Virus record (IMG/VR): IMGVR_UViG_3300044533_000533
Location: 1 to 21,550 of that record
Reading direction: 5' to 3' (one strand)
DNA: 21,550 nt
Source: a virus
The notes beneath the pieces were generated by a model, which ran no database searches, had not been told where the DNA came from, and worked only from the letters and a program-made list of their open reading frames with translations. This document shows positions 1 to 8,703 of this stretch, piece by piece. Position numbers and translations under genes: made by a program. Within the stretch, counting starts at the first letter, position 1, and each line of letters starts with the position of its first letter.

Positions 1-389
1 AAGTTAGCGGCATCACTTGCAAACGCACTTCCGTTGCTGAACTGAATTGCACCCGCAACGCCGCTTGGTGTAGCCGCTAACACGATGTTCCCACTACCAA
101 GTAAAGAAACTGAGTTCAGCGTTTTGATATTCGTTCCACTTACAAGAGTTTCTTGAACTGCGACATCTCCACTTCCGAGCAATGTCGTTGAGTTTACCGT
201 CTTGATGTTTGTGCCTGATACAAGTGTTGCTTGTTTGGTAGCAAGTGCCGTTGTGACCGCAGTTTGCACAGGCAAGTTGCCAAGTTGTGCTTTTTGTGTC
301 GTATTCGTTGCGATATCTACAACGGGAAAAACATCGTCAATCGTTGGCGATACTAACTCAGTTAAATCTGTGATTTTTTTGTTGCTCAT
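1..389 (-). CDS. Phage fibre/appendage-like structural protein, N-terminal part (cut by window edge)
   Basis: This ORF runs off the left edge, so only about 129 N-terminal residues are visible. It starts MSNKKITDLTEL, an opening I know from phage tail or appendage proteins. The visible part contains two tandem 26-residue units beginning TLVSGTNIKT and containing LLGSG, a pattern common in repetitive beta-rich phage fibre proteins. The ATG at 389 overlaps the stop of the preceding gene as ATGA, which suggests translational coupling. The role as a fibre or other virion surface protein is inferred from the repeats and from its place at the end of the structural genes. The receptor-binding end, if there is one, lies outside the window. 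Confidence 0.75.
   Translation of the reverse strand, partial: MSNKKITDLTELVSPTIDDVFPVVDIATNTTQKAQLGNLPVQTAVTTALATKQATLVSGTNIKTVNSTTLLGSGDVAVQETLVSGTNIKTLNSVSLLGSGNIVLAATPSGVAGAIQFSNGSAFASDAAN
72..227 (-). repeat. Two tandem 78-base coding repeats in the fibre-like gene
   Basis: Two adjacent 78-base units (227-150 and 149-72, minus strand) each encode 26 residues. Both begin TLVSGTNIKT, have LLGSG near the middle, and differ at scattered positions. The DNA has diverged more than the protein, so this looks like an old, selected protein repeat and not a recent duplication. More copies may lie beyond the window edge. Confidence 0.8.
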
Positions 390-691
390 AGTATTATGAA
401 ATTACCGTCTTGCGTGCGTAAGAAGTCGTTTGAATTTGTAATAAGATATTGATAGATTTGAGGCGATATGATTCGCTCGCTTAAATTAGGAGTATAATTC
501 ATATCACTCACACTCACGCTATTTTGTTTTTCAACAAGCGTAGGATTGTATTCTTTTGAATCAATGAAAGCAATGCCATCAAATCCAAGAAAATCATAAT
601 CTTGAGTGAGCAACAAATCACCACTCTGAGTCGCTAACCCAAAGAATGCATCAACCGGTGATGTTGGCAATATGTTGTGTTGCTTGTTCAC
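386..691 (-). CDS. Small phage protein of unknown function, late structural cluster
   Basis: A 101-residue protein that I do not assign to a family. It begins with GTG, and the overlap with the preceding stop reads GTGA. Its own stop overlaps the next start as ATGA, so it sits in a translationally coupled string after the terminator. The sequence is polar with alternating hydrophobic residues and has no signal peptide or membrane segment. The segment YLITNSNDFLRTQDGNFIIL at the C-terminus resembles short beta-strand repeats found in phage tail-associated proteins. Position suggests a minor virion or appendage protein, but that is inference. Confidence 0.7.
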   Translation of the reverse strand: MNKQHNILPTSPVDAFFGLATQSGDLLLTQDYDFLGFDGIAFIDSKEYNPTLVEKQNSVSVSDMNYTPNLSERIISPQIYQYLITNSNDFLRTQDGNFIIL

Positions 692-1032
692 GCTGGTGAA
701 TAGAACACTTCAGGTTGGTCAACTAACTGACATTTCAAAACTCCGATTTCTACAAGCTCATTCGCAAGGTCAGGATTCGTGTTGACCGCTGATGTTTGTG
801 CGTAAACTTTATATTCGTACTCGCCATTCAAGAGAGTGAATGTCGTTCCTTCAACTACTGCAAATTTGTTGTATCTCTCCGTTTGTGTGGAGATGTCTGC
901 CAAGATTACATTGACTACTTGATCAGTCAACAAATGCGTCATACTAAATAGAAATTTAGGATTGGCAATCGTGACTTTCTCGGTCAGAGTTAAATACCAA
1001 TTTTTGGATTCGGCTTTTGTAATCAACAACAT
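688..1032 (-). CDS. Conserved small phage protein (Bacteroidota phage type)
   Basis: A 114-residue protein starting MLLITKAESKNWYLTLTEK. A TTG codon lies one codon upstream, but the ATG at 1032 is the likelier start. The layout (TLTEK near the N-terminus, a middle TERYNKF segment, then GEYEYKVYAQTS and a C-terminal VEIG) matches, from memory, a small protein common beside structural genes of Bacteroidota phages; its function is not known to me. It is the first gene after the terminator at 1066-1091, so its expression needs read-through or a promoter in the 1033-1065 gap, where I see no convincing motif. It overlaps the next gene by four bases. Confidence 0.75.
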   Translation of the reverse strand: MLLITKAESKNWYLTLTEKVTIANPKFLFSMTHLLTDQVVNVILADISTQTERYNKFAVVEGTTFTLLNGEYEYKVYAQTSAVNTNPDLANELVEIGVLKCQLVDQPEVFYSPA

Positions 1033-1065
1033 CAAAAGAAAATAGCGAGTTGTCTTTTATGTAAC

Positions 1066-1091
1066 AAAAAAGGGTGAGCAAATGCCCACCC
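1066..1091 (-). terminator. Rho-independent terminator after the tail tube-like gene
   Basis: On the minus strand GGGTGGGC and GCTCACCC form an 8-bp stem with one G-U wobble and a loop of ATTT, followed directly by six T residues. It begins 25 bases after the stop of the gene ending at 1116. On the plus strand the wobble becomes an A-C mismatch and there is no T run, so it acts in the minus direction. It would end the transcript carrying the capsid and tail tube genes. Confidence 0.85.
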
Positions 1092-1115
1092 CCTCTCTCT
1101 ATGAATCAAGCAGAA

Positions 1116-1622
1116 TTAAATGCCTAATGTTGTTACTACCGATGCTTGAAGCAAGAATGGTGCTTCAGCTTCAATGGCGGATAGAGTCACCTCATATCCA
1201 GTAGAGTCACCCATCGCAGTTCCTGTGTTGCTGACCATTGCAGTCACATCACAACCCAAGTCCTTACCAGCCAACCAATACTCATCGTTGTTCGTTTTCA
1301 CGATTGCATAGCAACGACCTTGTGCAAGAAGTTTCATCTCGTTGCGTTTGGTAGTTGACAATCTGCGAAGTTTGAACGCAATGTCAGCTTGGTTGAAAGA
1401 TGTGCCGTTCTCAATCGAAACATTTGTAGTGTTTGTCATTGAGCCGGTTGCTTTCGGTAGCTCGTAAGTGTAAACATCGCCGCTTACAACAGTTGTTGCA
1501 GTAACTACACCACTAACAACGGTAAACTTTGAAGCAGTCCAACTAATCAGATGGATGCTTTTAATTCCACCGATTGCTTCCTTGCAATCAAGTGTAAATC
1601 CGGAAGTCAGCAGACAAGCCAT
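1116..1622 (-). CDS. Probable major tail (tail tube) protein
   Basis: A 168-residue protein beginning MACLLTSGFTLDCKEAIGGI, an opening I recognise from a conserved structural protein of Bacteroidota phages. Other recognisable parts are NVSIENGTSF near residue 68, the RNEMKLLAQGR segment near residue 93, and an AMGDSTGYEVTLS stretch near the C-terminus, which is typical of tail tube-like beta-barrel proteins. It lies 14 bases after the major capsid gene and directly before a strong terminator, fitting a highly expressed virion protein. The tail tube assignment is by family resemblance and position. A head-tail connector role cannot be excluded. Confidence 0.7.
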   Translation of the reverse strand: MACLLTSGFTLDCKEAIGGIKSIHLISWTASKFTVVSGVVTATTVVSGDVYTYELPKATGSMTNTTNVSIENGTSFNQADIAFKLRRLSTTKRNEMKLLAQGRCYAIVKTNNDEYWLAGKDLGCDVTAMVSNTGTAMGDSTGYEVTLSAIEAEAPFLLQASVVTTLGI

Positions 1623-1636
1623 ATTAATTTTTTAGA

Positions 1637-2566
1637 TTAAAGGGTGAAATAAACAACTTCAGATGGGAATGCAACTTGCACACCATACTTGAAAGTCAAA
1701 CGGAAACGCACTTCGTCTGAGTCCTCTGAATACCACAGCTTTGTGATTTCTTCTTCATTTGCAAGGTCAGTTCCTAAGAAGAAGTTAGACAATGAACCAG
1801 CAACAATCTTGTTTGTTCCGTTCAAACCACCAACTCCGATCAACTTCATATTAGTACCAGGATACACCATCTCCATTGTAGTAGCTGCATCAGCAACATA
1901 ATGAAACAAGTTAGCGTTCTTCAAGTTTACCAACATCAATTTGTAAGCATCGATTCCCAAGAAGCAAACCAAGTCGCTTTTCTCAGCAACGGCAGCAGGG
2001 ATGTTTGCATAAACTTGATCCAAGATTTCATCAATGTTTGCAGAAGTTACAGTTGTGAAAGTTGTTGGGGCAGCGTTTGCCAATGTTGGAGATGCAGCAG
2101 AGATGATCTTGTTCAAACCATCAAAGCGGTTCAAGTTAGGATTACCACTTGCAGTATCACCCTGCCAAAGAGCAGTTTCCAAAGTTTGTGCAATCACGGC
2201 TACCTTCTCGTTTCCAATTTGCTCTTCGAAAGGAATCATTGTTGGTGAACCAGGCATAATTTGTGTTTGCATCCACTTTGCTTCCAAAGTTTTAGGACAT
2301 AAAGTTTCTTCAACTTTCACAGCACCAACGGTGATGTTACGCTGAGTGAAGGTAGTTGTACCACTTGGATTGTATCCGCAGCCATCGGCTTGAAAGAATA
2401 CAGTTGAAGCGATGATGTTCAAGGCAGCAGATGACTTAACACCTACCTGCACCTGATTTGCAGCGTACATTGCGGCAGCAGTTTTACCGCTGAACAATGC
2501 TTTAACCAACAAGTCTGTTGATTGTTCGTTGTTGTAATTAACGAGAGATCCGACTGAAAATGCCAT
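1637..2566 (-). CDS. Major capsid protein, HK97-fold type
   Basis: A 309-residue protein with the layout of Bacteroidota-phage major capsid proteins. It has an N-terminal helical region, a central MIPFEEQIGNEKVAVI helix followed by ALWQGDT and FDGLNKII (the usual capsid 'one site, one subunit' region), and a C-terminal half rich in beta strands ending FRLTFKYGVQVAFPSEVVYF. The length is normal for the family. It directly follows an acidic coiled-coil scaffold-like gene and an XkdF-like protease gene, the expected capsid assembly set. The ATG at 2566 is preceded by TAAACTAAAACT, where the TAA is the stop of the scaffold gene. Confidence 0.88.
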   Translation of the reverse strand: MAFSVGSLVNYNNEQSTDLLVKALFSGKTAAAMYAANQVQVGVKSSAALNIIASTVFFQADGCGYNPSGTTTFTQRNITVGAVKVEETLCPKTLEAKWMQTQIMPGSPTMIPFEEQIGNEKVAVIAQTLETALWQGDTASGNPNLNRFDGLNKIISAASPTLANAAPTTFTTVTSANIDEILDQVYANIPAAVAEKSDLVCFLGIDAYKLMLVNLKNANLFHYVADAATTMEMVYPGTNMKLIGVGGLNGTNKIVAGSLSNFFLGTDLANEEEITKLWYSEDSDEVRFRLTFKYGVQVAFPSEVVYFTL

Positions 2567-2575
2567 AGTTTTAGT

Positions 2576-3109
2576 TTATTTATTTAGTGAGTTTTTTAAT
2601 CTTTTCAATGCTTCAAACTGATCATTCTTCTTGTTTGAAACGGGAGTTTTGGTTGGTTCTTCTGAAGGCAAGTCAGCAACTTTCTCGATCAAGTCGATTG
2701 CTTTGCTCATTGCTTCTTTGTGTGTGTTGTTAGATGCAGTCAATGTTGCGACCTTAGCAGTCAATTCAGCAATGGCAGTTTCCATCTTGGCAACTACTTC
2801 GTTGAATGCAGATACTGTTGCAAACTCTTCAGCTTCAATTTCAATCTCAACTTCAGGTTCAACAATCTCGGTAACGATTCCGTCAACAGTTGTCACCAAC
2901 AATCCACCTTCAACCTCGTGAGTTGCATCAGGTGCTGGGATATCACCTTCAGCAGTTTGAACGAAGATGGCAGTTCCTACCGCCAATTCGCCTTCGTAAG
3001 TGATTACAGTTCCATCAGTCAATGTGGCGGTTGCCATCTCGACTTTGATTTCTTCGTCAGAGAATCCGAGCATAGTGCGGATTTCTTTCAATGTTTCTTT
3101 TGCGTTCAT
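2576..3109 (-). CDS. Probable capsid scaffolding protein
   Basis: A 177-residue acidic protein. Residues 1-35 are helical (ETLKEIRTMLGFSDEEIKVE). Residues about 36-85 form a small beta-rich segment (TLTDGTVITYEGE, DGIVTEI), and from about 100 on there is a predicted coiled coil (VAKMETAIAELTAKVATLTA). The tail is basic and ends LKRLKNSLNK. This architecture, with a short basic C-terminus that can contact capsid protein, is typical of phage scaffolds. It sits directly upstream of the capsid gene and downstream of the protease, the usual place. Scaffold function is inferred from composition and position. Confidence 0.75.
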   Translation of the reverse strand: MNAKETLKEIRTMLGFSDEEIKVEMATATLTDGTVITYEGELAVGTAIFVQTAEGDIPAPDATHEVEGGLLVTTVDGIVTEIVEPEVEIEIEAEEFATVSAFNEVVAKMETAIAELTAKVATLTASNNTHKEAMSKAIDLIEKVADLPSEEPTKTPVSNKKNDQFEALKRLKNSLNK

Positions 3110-3148
3110 TTGTATATTAATTAGTTTTTAGTTGTAAGTGTTGCAATT

Positions 3149-4015
3149 TTACTTGCCATTCCATTGGGAAAGGATTGATTTCATTTGCTCAAGGAGTTGT
3201 TCATCAGCGTCAACGGGAAAGTCAAAAACACCCTCAACTGAGAATCCTTTGAACTCGCCTGACTTAACCTTTGCCCACACTTCTTCGTTGTCAATAAGGT
3301 ATGAAACAAACCAAGAACCATCGGCAACCTCTTCAAATCCCTTCGGTGGCATCACGCCCCGTTCACGATCAATGATGTATGATTCAAATAAACTCACGCC
3401 ATCAGCGATTGGTGTTTTGTGATGTGTGTTCACCGCATCGTACTTGTTTGACCTTGCCCACTTCTTTGCAATCTTGAAAATGCTCTCCTTGTCAAATACC
3501 ACATAGTATTCACCACGAACATCGTCCCTTCGGTAGATTGGTAGATCAGCAATCATTGCTGCTCCAGTAACGATTCGTTTCTCCTCGTCTTGAATAGCGA
3601 ATTTACTTGCTGACAATTTGCGTTCAGTCCAACTCAACATCTCTTCACCACCCCACAACAAATAAGAGATAGTCCCACAAGCGGTGTCATCATCGGGGTT
3701 GTAGTATTCCTTCGCTCTTGATAGGTATGAATAAATCCTTTGAACGGTTTCATCCGAGATGGCTTCCCCTTGTGCCAATTGTTGACCTCTTACTTTGCCG
3801 ACTTGAGTTGCACACTTGTTGCCGTTCTCCTCGTTCAATCGGATACCTCTTTCGGCATTTGCTTTCGCACCTTCAGGATAATCCGTGTAACTTGCATAAT
3901 CTTCAAATGCAAGAAAGTCCTTTTGTATGGCTGGAGTTTCTACAAGCGAAACAAACTCAATGCCTGTTTCATCGTCAAACTCGTTGATGTCTAATCGGTA
4001 TACTGGTAACTTCAT
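3149..4015 (-). CDS. XkdF-like capsid maturation protease with an inserted domain
   Basis: A 288-residue protein. The first ~35 residues (ETGIEFVSLVETPAIQKDF) and residues ~138-268 match the XkdF family of phage serine proteases: GAAMIADLPIYR, a THH motif at 197-199, VSLFESYIID at 207-216, DGSWFVSYLIDNEEVW, and GEFKGFSVEG at 253-262. His198 or 199 and a downstream Ser are candidate catalytic residues. Between these parts, residues ~46-134 form a separate segment (AKANAERGIRLNEENGN, QQLAQGEAISDET, TISYLLWGGEEM). I know this segment as a mobile domain in many phage head proteins; its role is unknown to me. Position before scaffold and capsid supports the assignment. Confidence 0.82.
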   Translation of the reverse strand: MKLPVYRLDINEFDDETGIEFVSLVETPAIQKDFLAFEDYASYTDYPEGAKANAERGIRLNEENGNKCATQVGKVRGQQLAQGEAISDETVQRIYSYLSRAKEYYNPDDDTACGTISYLLWGGEEMLSWTERKLSASKFAIQDEEKRIVTGAAMIADLPIYRRDDVRGEYYVVFDKESIFKIAKKWARSNKYDAVNTHHKTPIADGVSLFESYIIDRERGVMPPKGFEEVADGSWFVSYLIDNEEVWAKVKSGEFKGFSVEGVFDFPVDADEQLLEQMKSILSQWNGK

Positions 4016-4030
4016 CTTTCTTAAATAGCA

Positions 4031-5977
4031 CTATTTGACAACGGACACTTTTCTCGTAGTATCCACACGATCGGTTGTTCTTCGGATGTCACCTTCAGTC
4101 ACAAATACTTTGGTATCAAATTGCCCAACTGTTGGGAGAGATGAGCTGATTCTTGGTGCTGACATTTGTGGCATTCCACCTCCGTTCATTTGTGCTGGTG
4201 CTGATGCGGATGGCTGACCACCTTTCAGAATATCTTTGGCTCTCTTTGCATTGTTCAGAATCATCGCAGCAAGTGCCACATATTTTGCAATACCAGCAAT
4301 ACCACCTGTGGCGACATTGTCCGGTGATGGTGATGTTGTAGTGGTCATTGCGTTTGAGATACTCATTGCCGTATCCGCTGCGATTGTAGATAATGCCAAT
4401 ACCTTGCCCACCTTTGATTGCTCACCAGCAAGTCCGATGATTGCGTTTGCCAAACCTACCGATGCATCAAACAAATCCTGTTTGGATTGCTTCATTGCCT
4501 CATCAGCTGCAAGTGCTTTCGCTGCTGCATCCGCTTTATCTGCCGTTTCTTTCTCAAGTAAATCCTTGTTCTTCGCTGCCGTTTCCTCTGCAAGTTTCAG
4601 TTCCGCTGCATCCAGTTCCGTAAGTGCAACGATTTTCAAGTCATCATACTTTCGCTCAATGGCTGCTTTGGCTTCTGCATTGTCACCGATGGCTTTTAGT
4701 TCTGCTGCTTTCGCTTCTTCAAGTGCGGCTAATTTGTTGGTATACTCTTTGTCTATTCTCTCGCCTTCATCCGTTAATAACGCCAGTTCTTTTTGTCGTG
4801 CTGCATCCCTTGCCGATGCTTCCGCTGCCAATGTATCATCGGTGATTTTCTTTTTCTCATCAGCAAGTTTCGCAGCATCATCCAATTCCGTTTGTGCAGC
4901 ATCATCGTTAATCTTCTTTTTGTCCTCCGCTGCTTTTGTATGAATGGCATTGATTGAAAGTTGATACCCTGCGTTTGTGTTCTTTAGGGTGTTCAGTTGC
5001 TTTTTGGTTTCTGCGATTGCAACATTGGCTTCCTTTTCTACTGACTTTGGATCAAACACCATTTTTGCCAAAGTGCCACTAAATGCATCTTGTAATCCGA
5101 AATCTTGTCCCAATGCTTTTCCAACATTGTCAATTGTCGTGAGCAACATTGTAAGAGGAAATGTCAAGAACTCAATTACTCCTTTTAGGATATCTTGGTT
5201 TCTTTGAGCAGCATCCATCTGAGCTTGTTTCATCGTTTCTTGGGCGGATAATTGTGCCTCAAGTTGGGTAATGACCGCACTCGTTTGTTGTATTTTAAGT
5301 TTGAGAATTTCTTCTTCGGTCAATCCTTGCAACTTCAATATGCTATCTTGTCCGTTTAATGTATCAAGTTTGTCTTGTTCAACTTTTTCTTGTGCTTTGG
5401 AATCTGCTAAAAGTTTCTTTTGCTCGGAATCAACACCACTCACCGCCTCTTTGATGTCATCCCAATATGCCACAATAGCACCAAGAGCAACCAAGATCAA
5501 TCCGATACCTGTTGAACCGATACCGGCTTTGATTGCTGCAAATGCTTTCTTTGCACCGCTGACAACATCTTTGAAGATTGCACCGAATTGTTGTTGAATC
5601 TTTCCCAATCCTTCAAGACCTTGTGACAACGCCATTGCCCCTTGCAACTTAATCATCGTCTTCTCAAAGTCCTTCGATTCGTTTCCGAACAATGCCATTG
5701 CCCCTTGTGCTGCTGCAAATCCATTGGCAACACCCGAAACAACTGTATTTAATTTGGCAAACTTGTCGGGATTCACCGCTTTCACACGATCATTGAAATC
5801 ATCCATCCTATCCTTCGCACCGGCAAGTGCCTTCTCTGCCTTGACGGCTTCAGGTGAGAACTCACCGAACTGCATCACCGCCTGTTGAGCTGCGACTGTT
5901 AGTTCTCTAATCTCCGCCTTCATTGATTTGAAGTCGGGCTTTTTGACGGTTAAGTCAATCGTTGCGTTTAGTGCCAT
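4031..5977 (-). CDS. Tail tape measure protein
   Basis: A 648-residue protein and one of the longest in the window. It has an N-terminal helical part, a hydrophobic helical segment near residues 150-170 (IGSTGIGLILVALGAIVAYW), and a long alanine/lysine/glutamate-rich coiled coil around 330-490 with AADEKKK-like repeats. The C-terminus is Ala-rich (LALSTIAADTAMSISNAM, then AMILNNAKRAKDIL), typical of Bacteroidota-phage tape measures. Tape measure proteins set tail length and occupy the tail tube lumen. The ATG shares one base with the stop of the upstream gene (TAATG). The membrane-like segment fits the usual role in DNA ejection. The length suggests a tail of moderate size if it is a long-tailed phage. 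Confidence 0.9.
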   Translation of the reverse strand: MALNATIDLTVKKPDFKSMKAEIRELTVAAQQAVMQFGEFSPEAVKAEKALAGAKDRMDDFNDRVKAVNPDKFAKLNTVVSGVANGFAAAQGAMALFGNESKDFEKTMIKLQGAMALSQGLEGLGKIQQQFGAIFKDVVSGAKKAFAAIKAGIGSTGIGLILVALGAIVAYWDDIKEAVSGVDSEQKKLLADSKAQEKVEQDKLDTLNGQDSILKLQGLTEEEILKLKIQQTSAVITQLEAQLSAQETMKQAQMDAAQRNQDILKGVIEFLTFPLTMLLTTIDNVGKALGQDFGLQDAFSGTLAKMVFDPKSVEKEANVAIAETKKQLNTLKNTNAGYQLSINAIHTKAAEDKKKINDDAAQTELDDAAKLADEKKKITDDTLAAEASARDAARQKELALLTDEGERIDKEYTNKLAALEEAKAAELKAIGDNAEAKAAIERKYDDLKIVALTELDAAELKLAEETAAKNKDLLEKETADKADAAAKALAADEAMKQSKQDLFDASVGLANAIIGLAGEQSKVGKVLALSTIAADTAMSISNAMTTTTSPSPDNVATGGIAGIAKYVALAAMILNNAKRAKDILKGGQPSASAPAQMNGGGMPQMSAPRISSSLPTVGQFDTKVFVTEGDIRRTTDRVDTTRKVSVVK

Positions 5978-8703
5978 TATTTTTCTGCTATTATGAAGTA
6001 ATCCACGCCATCAGTTTCAAAGATGTGTGATGCCCAATGTTGATTGATTGAATGTGTATCCGCACCGTCAATCTTTGCCGTTCCAGTTGTATCAACGGTG
6101 ATGGTATGTGCGGAAGTTAATTTTTTCACTACAAATTGTTTCCCGCTTAAACCCGTTGGATCAGGCAAGGTGATTGTCTTGCTTCCACTTGTGGTATCAA
6201 CCAAAAACAATCTATCGTCTTTTGTTGCCGTTGTGTTTGCCGTTACCGTCTTGACCGAACCTCCACTCAAAAAAGATGGATACATCTCAAAGTTTCCAAT
6301 GTAGAGTGTATCGGATTTGGTGACTTCAAAGTCCGTGCAGACAAGAGCCACACTTCCATCAACGCCCACCCCAAAGACGGTGTCAATCACTCCAAGTCCT
6401 GAGTTGTTGATGTTGATTGGAGATTGGACAATTCCCGTTCCCACAAACACACCACTTCCATCGCTTTGACTTGTGCCAACGCTGATGCCTTTGATGCCCG
6501 GTTTGAATGGAAAGTTACCTGCTGGATACAAATCACCATAGGTTTCTACTTGCTCACCTCCAGCCGTTCCAGCACCCACCACTTTTATGGTTTGTGTTGC
6601 CGGTGGGATGAACTGAGCCAAAAGAAATTCGCACTCATAAACACCTTCTTCAACCGGATTGTAATCGCTGACCTTGTTCAATCTCCAATACTGACCTTCA
6701 AAGAAATACAAGTTGTTAAATCGCAAGTTGTACCAATCCGATGGTGTGATTCTGAAATAAGCTCGTACAATTTTAGAGTTCTTATTGGTGATCTCCGTGA
6801 TGAAACGATAATAGAAATTTGTGACAAGATTAAAATTGCCGTATTGATAACCAGCACCAACACCCAATTCTTTCGGCATACCAAATAGAATGTCAAAGGT
6901 CGGTGCAGTAACTGAATCGTAGTGAATCGTTATCGGCAATTTGGTTTGCGGATATACGATGGAATCCATATATGAAAACAACAACAAATCCCAATATACA
7001 TCGGATTGCAAACCACCATAATACATTATCCTCAAATCACCATCCTTCTCAGATTCCACATAACTCAACACAAAGTTCTTTTGGTTGTTGTTGTAGTTCT
7101 TGATTTGGGTAGGCGAGAACACAATGTCAATCTTCTTCTCCGTTTTTACAAAGTCATTGTCAATCTTGTATGTGCGTGAGCCATAAGTTGATTGATACAT
7201 TTCTTGATATTCTTTGTTGGATGTATCTGCTCCCTCTTTGTATGTGAAAACATAAGGGTTTGCATCAAGATCACCCATCGGAACAATCTCAACTGGTTGC
7301 GAGTAGTCCAACTTCTTTGTCCAATCCACATTCACACCATTGTAGAAATCATCACGGGGAACGATGCGAAGTATCTTCGGCTGGTCTTGGCTTGGTTCAA
7401 TGTACAAGTTGAACATCTTGACAAAGCTCATCAGCATATCGGATTGCTTGACTTCGGAGTTTAAGAACTGAGCAAAATCCGTTGTTGACCCATACCCATA
7501 ATTAAACCCAGTACAGTTGTTTTCCAAGAATGAATTGACAACCATTGCCAATGTGAATTGGGCATCAGTTAATTGATAGTTATTAACAACATTATACACC
7601 CCCATCATTTTTAATTTGACGCTATCTCCAACCAGTAGATTCTGCAAGTCAAAATGTAGGTGATACGCACGAGTTCCTCCAATCGTATTTCCAACAAGTG
7701 ATTTTTTAATCAGCTTATCATTAACATATATTCCAATACCAATTCCGAAAGTAGTGGTGAGTATTGACGGGAATATGTTACTCAACAAAAGTTCCAAGTA
7801 TGCTTCAAAGACATAGTTCCCTCCAGCAGGTACAATGTAAGCACCGGTAGTTGTGTTGTAGTTATTGCCGTTGTCGTAAAAGTTACCACCTGAATCAACA
7901 TCAAAAATCAATGTACCACCAGTTAGCAAAAGTTGACTGCTTGATCTACCTGCTTTGAACCTTCGTTGTTCCAATGTGATTGCATCAACAAGCAATCCGT
8001 TTGGTGGTGGAATCACTAAGCGTTTGAATCGGTCATTGTTGAAGAATGAATCGTTCGTGTATGAATAACCAGCGTTTGTGAATATCTTGTCAACGATGGT
8101 CTTGGCATACAGGCAAGGAGTCATTGATGGCACATCAAAGCGATTGATGTTTCTCACCGTTGAATATCCCTTGTCTATCAGGGCGTACAAATAACCTTCA
8201 CCATAGGCAAACGCTTGAGTTGTTGCGTTCTTGACAATGCTTGTATCCCAAGAATTTATCACCGTGCCACTTGACAATGTGTGATTGTATTCGCTGAAGT
8301 TCAACACATTCAATTTGCGGTCTGCGATGGTCGTGAATAGATCTGCCGTTTGTCCGTGTAGTGAACATTCATATTGGATGTCCGTTGAATCCAGCACATT
8401 GATTTGAATCAACCTGATAAATCCACGCAACTGCTCGACCTCGTCAAGCAACACCACCACATCCGCTTTCTTATTCGGATTAAAGTCAGGTGCAAACTGC
8501 GTTGTGCCTTGAATGGTTTGTTCAACCTCAAAGATGTGAGAGAATAACTTGTTGTTAGCACGAGTACCAGGAATCACAACCGTCTTTGTCCACTCACTTG
8601 ACCTTGTTTCAGGTGACTTGATGTCAGCAATTGACTTGGAGATGAGAATGTCAAAGTTGTCCGATAGGTCAACTGGTGAGTTATTAACTAATAACCTGAT
8701 CAT
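5977..8703 (-). CDS. Large tail-tip/baseplate protein with C-terminal receptor-binding-like domain
   Basis: A 908-residue protein, the longest in the window. The N-terminal ~130 residues (SKSIADIKSPETRSSEWTKT, FAPDFNPNKKADVVVL) match my recollection of a large structural protein conserved in Bacteroidota phages. The middle is rich in aromatic residues and beta strands. From about residue 815 the protein changes: KTVTANTTATKDD, TLPDPTGLSGKQFVVKK, HTITVDTTGTAKIDG and DGVDYFIIAEK form the short beta domain seen at the ends of many phage fibres. It overlaps the gene before it as ATGA and the tape measure gene by one base. Baseplate/tail-tip function with host-binding activity is inferred. Confidence 0.75.
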   Translation of the reverse strand: MIRLLVNNSPVDLSDNFDILISKSIADIKSPETRSSEWTKTVVIPGTRANNKLFSHIFEVEQTIQGTTQFAPDFNPNKKADVVVLLDEVEQLRGFIRLIQINVLDSTDIQYECSLHGQTADLFTTIADRKLNVLNFSEYNHTLSSGTVINSWDTSIVKNATTQAFAYGEGYLYALIDKGYSTVRNINRFDVPSMTPCLYAKTIVDKIFTNAGYSYTNDSFFNNDRFKRLVIPPPNGLLVDAITLEQRRFKAGRSSSQLLLTGGTLIFDVDSGGNFYDNGNNYNTTTGAYIVPAGGNYVFEAYLELLLSNIFPSILTTTFGIGIGIYVNDKLIKKSLVGNTIGGTRAYHLHFDLQNLLVGDSVKLKMMGVYNVVNNYQLTDAQFTLAMVVNSFLENNCTGFNYGYGSTTDFAQFLNSEVKQSDMLMSFVKMFNLYIEPSQDQPKILRIVPRDDFYNGVNVDWTKKLDYSQPVEIVPMGDLDANPYVFTYKEGADTSNKEYQEMYQSTYGSRTYKIDNDFVKTEKKIDIVFSPTQIKNYNNNQKNFVLSYVESEKDGDLRIMYYGGLQSDVYWDLLLFSYMDSIVYPQTKLPITIHYDSVTAPTFDILFGMPKELGVGAGYQYGNFNLVTNFYYRFITEITNKNSKIVRAYFRITPSDWYNLRFNNLYFFEGQYWRLNKVSDYNPVEEGVYECEFLLAQFIPPATQTIKVVGAGTAGGEQVETYGDLYPAGNFPFKPGIKGISVGTSQSDGSGVFVGTGIVQSPININNSGLGVIDTVFGVGVDGSVALVCTDFEVTKSDTLYIGNFEMYPSFLSGGSVKTVTANTTATKDDRLFLVDTTSGSKTITLPDPTGLSGKQFVVKKLTSAHTITVDTTGTAKIDGADTHSINQHWASHIFETDGVDYFIIAEK

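Noticed and set aside
4236-4943. Plus-strand open frame of 235 codons
   Set aside because: It lies opposite the alanine/lysine-rich coiled coil of the tape measure gene; its Ser/Ala-rich product is what the reverse of such coding gives. All supported genes are on the minus strand.
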